In this document: piece by piece, positions 5,400 through 8,432 of the stretch
How positions within the stretch are numbered: position 1 is the first letter of the stretch
How the letters are laid out: each line of letters begins with the position of its first letter
From: UMGS1052 sp045532035
Lineage (GTDB): Bacteria; Bacillota; Clostridia; Oscillospirales; CAG-382
NCBI GenBank assembly: GCA_045532035.1
Contig: JAZSFD010000151.1
Location: 1 to 8,432 of the forward strand
Direction: 5' to 3'
Length of the DNA stretch: 8,432 bases
The notes under the pieces: generated by a model
Databases searched by the model: none
What the model saw: the letters and a program-made list of their open reading frames with translations, nothing else
What the model was told of the DNA's origin: nothing
Translations under genes and position numbers: made by a program

Positions 5400-7067
5400 T
5401 TATCCTCTCGGGATCAGAACGAACACACAGTTCTCGTCATCAAGCTGCTTCTTTATCTCATGCGCCGAATCTCTGCCGGCGGCAATTCCTTTGCCCTTAA
5501 GACCGCCAAGGGTCATGTCCTCGTTCTGAACATAGATGTTTCGGTCAAACTTCTCATTGGATTTTGAATCAACATCAAGCAAATAACCCGCACAACGGTC
5601 GATAACGGTGTATTCGCAGAGCATATTGCTGTTTTTGCTTTCGACTGTTGAGAAACAATAAAGCCTTGACTGTTCCTGTCTTTTTGACACTATCGAACCC
5701 CAGCCGTAACCGCCGTTACGCAATACATTGTAGCGGGAAGCATAGTTCTTCTGAGTCGGACTTCCGATCTCTTTGGTCTGCCAACACTCGATTCCCCAAT
5801 GGCAATATTCCATAAGATTTCCCGAATACTCGATGTTTTCCATGGCACAATCTCCGCCCTGGTGAGTGACGGCGGTATCATATATCTGGTACATCCAGTT
5901 GTTTTTTACATAATATCCGTCGCAGTTTCCGTAGATCTCAATGGCATTTCCGTACTGGGTGGTAGTCTCGCCGTGCTTGCCGAGAAGCGAGCCTCCCAAC
6001 CACGAAAAGATACAGTTTGTGACGGTAATATCATAAGAATCACGAAGACCTATGGCGTGGGTTCCTGTGTTTCGAAGGCTGAGATTGTCAAAGACCGCAC
6101 CTCTCACCGCTCCGTCAAAAACGCGCACTGTATTGCCGATCTCAATGGAAGAAAACCTTTCGCCGGGATTTCCGTGATCGCTTCTCAGATAAAGAACTCT
6201 CGGAGACAAATAAAACTCCAAATCCTCGTGCAACGCCGAATAGTCGCTGATATCCTTACCATAGATCCTGTTTTTTCCGTAAAGAGCATCGTAATTTCCA
6301 TAGTCATAAAGTCCGTGATCAAAGGTGATTATGCCGACATTTGTGATAGCCTCATTGAGCTTATACACATTTTTTACATCCGTCTCAACCCAAAGAGACG
6401 GATCGGCATAATTTTTGAGCGAGCCTGTAAGTATCGGCTTTTCGCCCTCGCCATATGAGCCGTAGATCATTCCCGGAGTCACATTTGTCTGACCGCGGTA
6501 AACTCCTCCGCGTTCAAAAAGGACAGATGTGCCTTTTTGCGGGAAGCGAAGCTTTGCGGCAAGTCCCGAAAGGGTCTTGACGGCAGTCTGCGGTGTTTTT
6601 CCGTCGTTGGCATCGTCGCCGTTCTTTTCGGAAACATACCATCTCTGTCCTGTCATCCTGTCTCCGTAGTATTCTTCGGTGTTACCTGTCGAAAGGATGT
6701 CCTTTTTCATCCGGTCGGCAACTGTGTCAATGCCGCGGCGAATGGCATCTCCCGAAAGATTTTTCGATTGCTCGTAAAGGGAGGTAAGATAATCCTCAGC
6801 ACCTGTTCCTGTAAGGATATATTCCTTTTCTTCCGACTGTACCACGAAGGTGTTTTCAGCCTTTGATGTTGCCGAGGCGATTATCTGTCCCTTTGCCCAA
6901 TGATCATCAATATCGGAAAACTTTGTTGCGGCAAGGGCATTTTCGTTATAAACCCTGCCAACAAGGCGGTTGATAACGGTGACAGCCTCCACTCTTGTTA
7001 TCCTGTTCAGCAGCTTAAAGCTTCCGTCCTCATAGCCTGTGATGATTCCCTCGTTCATGGCATACAT
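5400..7067 (-). CDS. C-terminal fragment: third SLH repeat and parallel beta-helix domain
   Basis: This 555-residue open frame begins inside the third SLH repeat (GYEDGSFKLLNRITRVEA, residues 11-28), followed by FSDIDDHWAKGQII (50-63). In the same frame but upstream of the first ATG, the codons from about 7112 read YINDLIPADFCYDAV, completing the repeat. A helical linker spans about 80-140. From about residue 143 the RWYVSEKNGDDANDGKTPQTA stretch and SVLFERGGVYRGQ are typical openings of right-handed parallel beta-helix proteins of the pectate-lyase-like superfamily. Many short turns follow (NAIEIYGNCDGYYVKNNWMY). Enzymatic activity cannot be assigned by eye. It ends just before the bidirectional terminator. 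Confidence 0.65.
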   Translation of the reverse strand: MYAMNEGIITGYEDGSFKLLNRITRVEAVTVINRLVGRVYNENALAATKFSDIDDHWAKGQIIASATSKAENTFVVQSEEKEYILTGTGAEDYLTSLYEQSKNLSGDAIRRGIDTVADRMKKDILSTGNTEEYYGDRMTGQRWYVSEKNGDDANDGKTPQTAVKTLSGLAAKLRFPQKGTSVLFERGGVYRGQTNVTPGMIYGSYGEGEKPILTGSLKNYADPSLWVETDVKNVYKLNEAITNVGIITFDHGLYDYGNYDALYGKNRIYGKDISDYSALHEDLEFYLSPRVLYLRSDHGNPGERFSSIEIGNTVRVFDGAVRGAVFDNLSLRNTGTHAIGLRDSYDITVTNCIFSWLGGSLLGKHGETTTQYGNAIEIYGNCDGYYVKNNWMYQIYDTAVTHQGGDCAMENIEYSGNLMEYCHWGIECWQTKEIGSPTQKNYASRYNVLRNGGYGWGSIVSKRQEQSRLYCFSTVESKNSNMLCEYTVIDRCAGYLLDVDSKSNEKFDRNIYVQNEDMTLGGLKGKGIAAGRDSAHEIKKQLDDENCVFVLIPRG

Positions 7068-7813
7068 GACCGCATCATAACAAAAATCGGCAGGAATAAG
7101 ATCGTTGATGTAAGTATACTCGCGCTCCGACCTTGCGCGTCACAGATGGCATAGACTATCTGAACAAATTCCGCACGGGTTATCGGCTCGTTCGGTTCAA
7201 AGCTGTCCTCCCATATGCCATCAAAAGCACCGATGTTTTCAAGGGCAATGACATATTTGTAATACCAGGAATCAGACGGAACATCCGAAAAAACCGTCGT
7301 TCCCTCTGCCTTTCCGTCAGGATCCGTAAGGGAGGCGATGATCTTGCAGGCCTCAGCTCTGGTTATATTGTTCTGAGGCCTGAAGGTTCCGTCCTCATAT
7401 CCGTTGATATAAGCGTTTCCGATCGATGAAAAATCGTAGGAGTATCTGACAGTCGGCATAAAGGTTACGTCACACCCCGCAAGCAACCGATAGCTTTCTC
7501 CCGGGAAATAAATTCTTCCGTCATGGCTGTTCTGCCAGCCTGCAAGCCGCGAGTTTTCGGGCAAGCTTCCCTCATATCCCGGAATCGTTATATACTCAAG
7601 ATCCCTGGCTTTGATCTGCGACACCGTCGAAGTGCCGTCAGAGGTTTTGAAAGTAAGCGTTCTTTCTGTGTCGGGAGCTTTTTCTCTCGGGTCAAAGCTC
7701 TGAAAAGTCACATCGCCGATATAAAGGATATCTTCCTTTCCCATGTCCCTCTCAAGCGGATAGAACTTGAACTGATGGGGATAGTGCGTTCCGCTTTTGC
7801 GGTATTTTGTCAT
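7055..7813 (-). CDS. Middle fragment: end of N-domain, Flg_new-like repeat, two SLH repeats
   Basis: This 252-residue open frame lacks a signal peptide and a ribosome binding site. Residues 1-40 (HYPHQFKFYPL, then ILYIGDVTFQSFDP) look like the end of the beta-sandwich begun in the upstream frame. Residues about 50-122 resemble one Flg_new/InlB-type beta repeat (GWQNSHDGRIYFPGESY, then DVTFMPTV). SLH repeat one is about 126-160 (GYEDGTFRP, then ITRAEA). Repeat two is about 174-224 (VFSDVPSDSWYYKYVIA, then ITRAEF). After CDAQ (about 227) the sequence becomes unlike SLH and ends in a hydrophobic tail, which marks the second frameshift. Confidence 0.6.
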   Translation of the reverse strand: MTKYRKSGTHYPHQFKFYPLERDMGKEDILYIGDVTFQSFDPREKAPDTERTLTFKTSDGTSTVSQIKARDLEYITIPGYEGSLPENSRLAGWQNSHDGRIYFPGESYRLLAGCDVTFMPTVRYSYDFSSIGNAYINGYEDGTFRPQNNITRAEACKIIASLTDPDGKAEGTTVFSDVPSDSWYYKYVIALENIGAFDGIWEDSFEPNEPITRAEFVQIVYAICDAQGRSASILTSTILFLPIFVMMRSCMP

Positions 7814-8331
7814 AGAGATGAAACAGTGGGATTGTCTTTCAGAGAGATCACAAGCTTATCCCATTTGTTGGCGACCATGCCTGTGGACATCATTTTTTCA
7901 CTCCACGAAAATCCGACGATCTTTGAAACGTTACTCGACGGAACTATTCGCCCCTGTACCCAACCCATGCAGTTGCCCACAAGTGCAGGTTGTTCGTCGG
8001 GAGAATGATAGTAATAATCGATGACAATATAATTTGCGGTTTCAAGAGGAATAAACTGCCCGTTCTCGTCTTTGATACGGTTCCAGTTGTACATATTGAA
8101 GCCGTTCTTTGTCTCATCGGCTCCGTTGCGGTTGATGACACGCACCATTTTCCCGTCAAACAGATCAATGGAGGTCTCATAACCGTCATAGCTTTCCTCA
8201 AAGCCATAGATGTTAGTGCAAGGAACGACCTGATGAGAAAGAGCGTTCAGCTCGGAAGCAGCAGCTTTTATCGCAAAACCCGATGTGGCAATGGTGCAGA
8301 GCACAAGGAGTGCAAAAAAAATCTTTTTCAT
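7810..8331 (-). CDS. N-terminal fragment: signal peptide and start of beta-sandwich-like domain
   Basis: This 173-residue open frame starts at a well-supported ATG (GGGAG six bases upstream). It has a clear Sec signal peptide: KK, hydrophobic residues 4-22, and likely cleavage after the AAA around residues 23-25. The rest is aromatic-rich, including YIVIDYYYHSPDE and GWVQGRIVP. It ends with WDKLVISL and then a short out-of-frame-looking tail (KDNPTVSSL). The pattern resembles the carbohydrate-binding-like N-terminal regions of secreted SLH proteins in Clostridia, but I cannot name a family. The stop overlaps the next ATG as ATGA, yet no Shine-Dalgarno precedes that ATG. I therefore read this as a frameshift rather than a separate gene. 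Confidence 0.6.
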   Translation of the reverse strand: MKKIFFALLVLCTIATSGFAIKAAASELNALSHQVVPCTNIYGFEESYDGYETSIDLFDGKMVRVINRNGADETKNGFNMYNWNRIKDENGQFIPLETANYIVIDYYYHSPDEQPALVGNCMGWVQGRIVPSSNVSKIVGFSWSEKMMSTGMVANKWDKLVISLKDNPTVSSL

Positions 8332-8377
8332 AAATTTCTCCCAATATCAGTGTGGGTTTTGTTAACTTAAATGAAAG

Positions 8378-8406
8378 TTGAGACCTTGAACTCCTTGTGG
8401 TATAAT
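8378..8406 (+). promoter_or_regulatory. Strong rightward promoter at the window edge, extended -10
   Basis: TTGAGA (8378-8383) and TATAAT (8401-8406) are separated by 17 bases. TGG directly before the -10 gives the extended -10 pattern TGnTATAAT. Predicted transcription start is about 8413, so it should drive a rightward gene beginning beyond the window. It is divergent from the SLH/beta-helix gene. No comparable leftward promoter was found in 8332-8432. Confidence 0.75.
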
Positions 8407-8432
8407 GGTTTTACCCCTAAAACCTATACCTC

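Larger units (their letters stand above)
5400..8331 (-). pseudogene. SLH/beta-helix secreted protein gene, broken by two frameshifts
   Basis: Three overlapping open frames on one strand read as consecutive parts of one protein. Order: signal peptide, beta-sandwich-like region, one Flg_new/InlB-like repeat, three SLH repeats, linker, right-handed parallel beta-helix. The full stretch is 2932 bases, two short of a multiple of three, and both transitions are in the same sense (one base missing, or two extra). Restoring both gives about 977 residues. The first transition falls within 7855-7813 and splits the N-terminal domain. The second falls within about 7142-7110 and splits the third SLH repeat. 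No slippery heptamer was found at either. ATG 8331 has GGGAG six bases upstream. SLH repeats anchor proteins to cell-wall polysaccharide; beta-helices often bind or cleave polysaccharides. Either the gene is decaying or the sequence has two errors here; the five-gene operon next to it is intact. No clear promoter was found upstream. Confidence 0.75.

Noticed and set aside
5799..6458. 219-residue rightward open frame antisense to the beta-helix region
   Set aside because: Fully antisense to a domain with recognisable parallel beta-helix features; no ribosome binding site or domain of its own.
7055..7855. Programmed -1 frameshifting as the explanation for the split SLH gene
   Set aside because: The shift sense would fit, but neither window has an XXXYYYZ slippery heptamer in the proper phase, and two programmed shifts in one surface protein would be unprecedented to my knowledge.

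Overview
The window looks like a chromosomal segment of a Gram-positive, low-to-mid GC member of the Bacillota, most likely an uncultured gut-type Clostridia (Oscillospiraceae-like). This rests on the scpA-scpB pair, AGGAG-type ribosome binding sites, a DUF378 protein, a lipoprotein solute-binding protein and a secreted S-layer-homology (SLH) protein. The lineage is inferred from gene content and style, not from a search. No rRNA, tRNA, CRISPR array, transposase or phage gene was seen.

Layout. At the left edge (1-171) is an AT-rich terminator-like hairpin and a structured leader in front of a small rightward DUF378 membrane protein (172-384), which has its own strong intrinsic terminator (402-439). 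A leftward operon then runs from a near-perfect sigma-A promoter (TTGACT-17-TATAAT, 4862-4834): site-2 protease-like M50 membrane metalloprotease (4738-4004), scpA (4007-3126), scpB (3133-2399), rpiB (2376-1930) and an extracellular solute-binding lipoprotein (1926-439). The genes overlap or are nearly touching: 4 nt, 8 nt, a 22-nt gap and a 3-nt gap. ScpA and ScpB are the kleisin and winged-helix partners of SMC in chromosome condensation. RpiB is a pentose-phosphate isomerase. The lipoprotein lacks any permease gene nearby.

Divergent from this operon is a small five-helix membrane protein (4915-5358) whose helix spacing resembles TspO/MBR but which has no tryptophan. It ends in a terminator that serves both strands.

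The right third (8331-5400, leftward) is one large gene for a secreted protein: signal peptide, N-terminal beta-sandwich-like region, a Flg_new/InlB-like repeat, three SLH repeats and a right-handed parallel beta-helix. In this sequence it is broken by two frameshifts of the same sense into three open reading frames. Reading through both would give about 977 residues. This is either a decaying surface-protein gene or two local sequence errors. At the extreme right edge a strong extended -10 promoter points rightward out of the window.

The most unusual items are the doubly broken SLH/beta-helix gene, the tryptophan-less TspO-like protein, the stem-loop in the leader of the protease-scpAB operon, and the coupling of rpiB and an orphan binding protein to scpAB. 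I found no convincing new multi-gene system.
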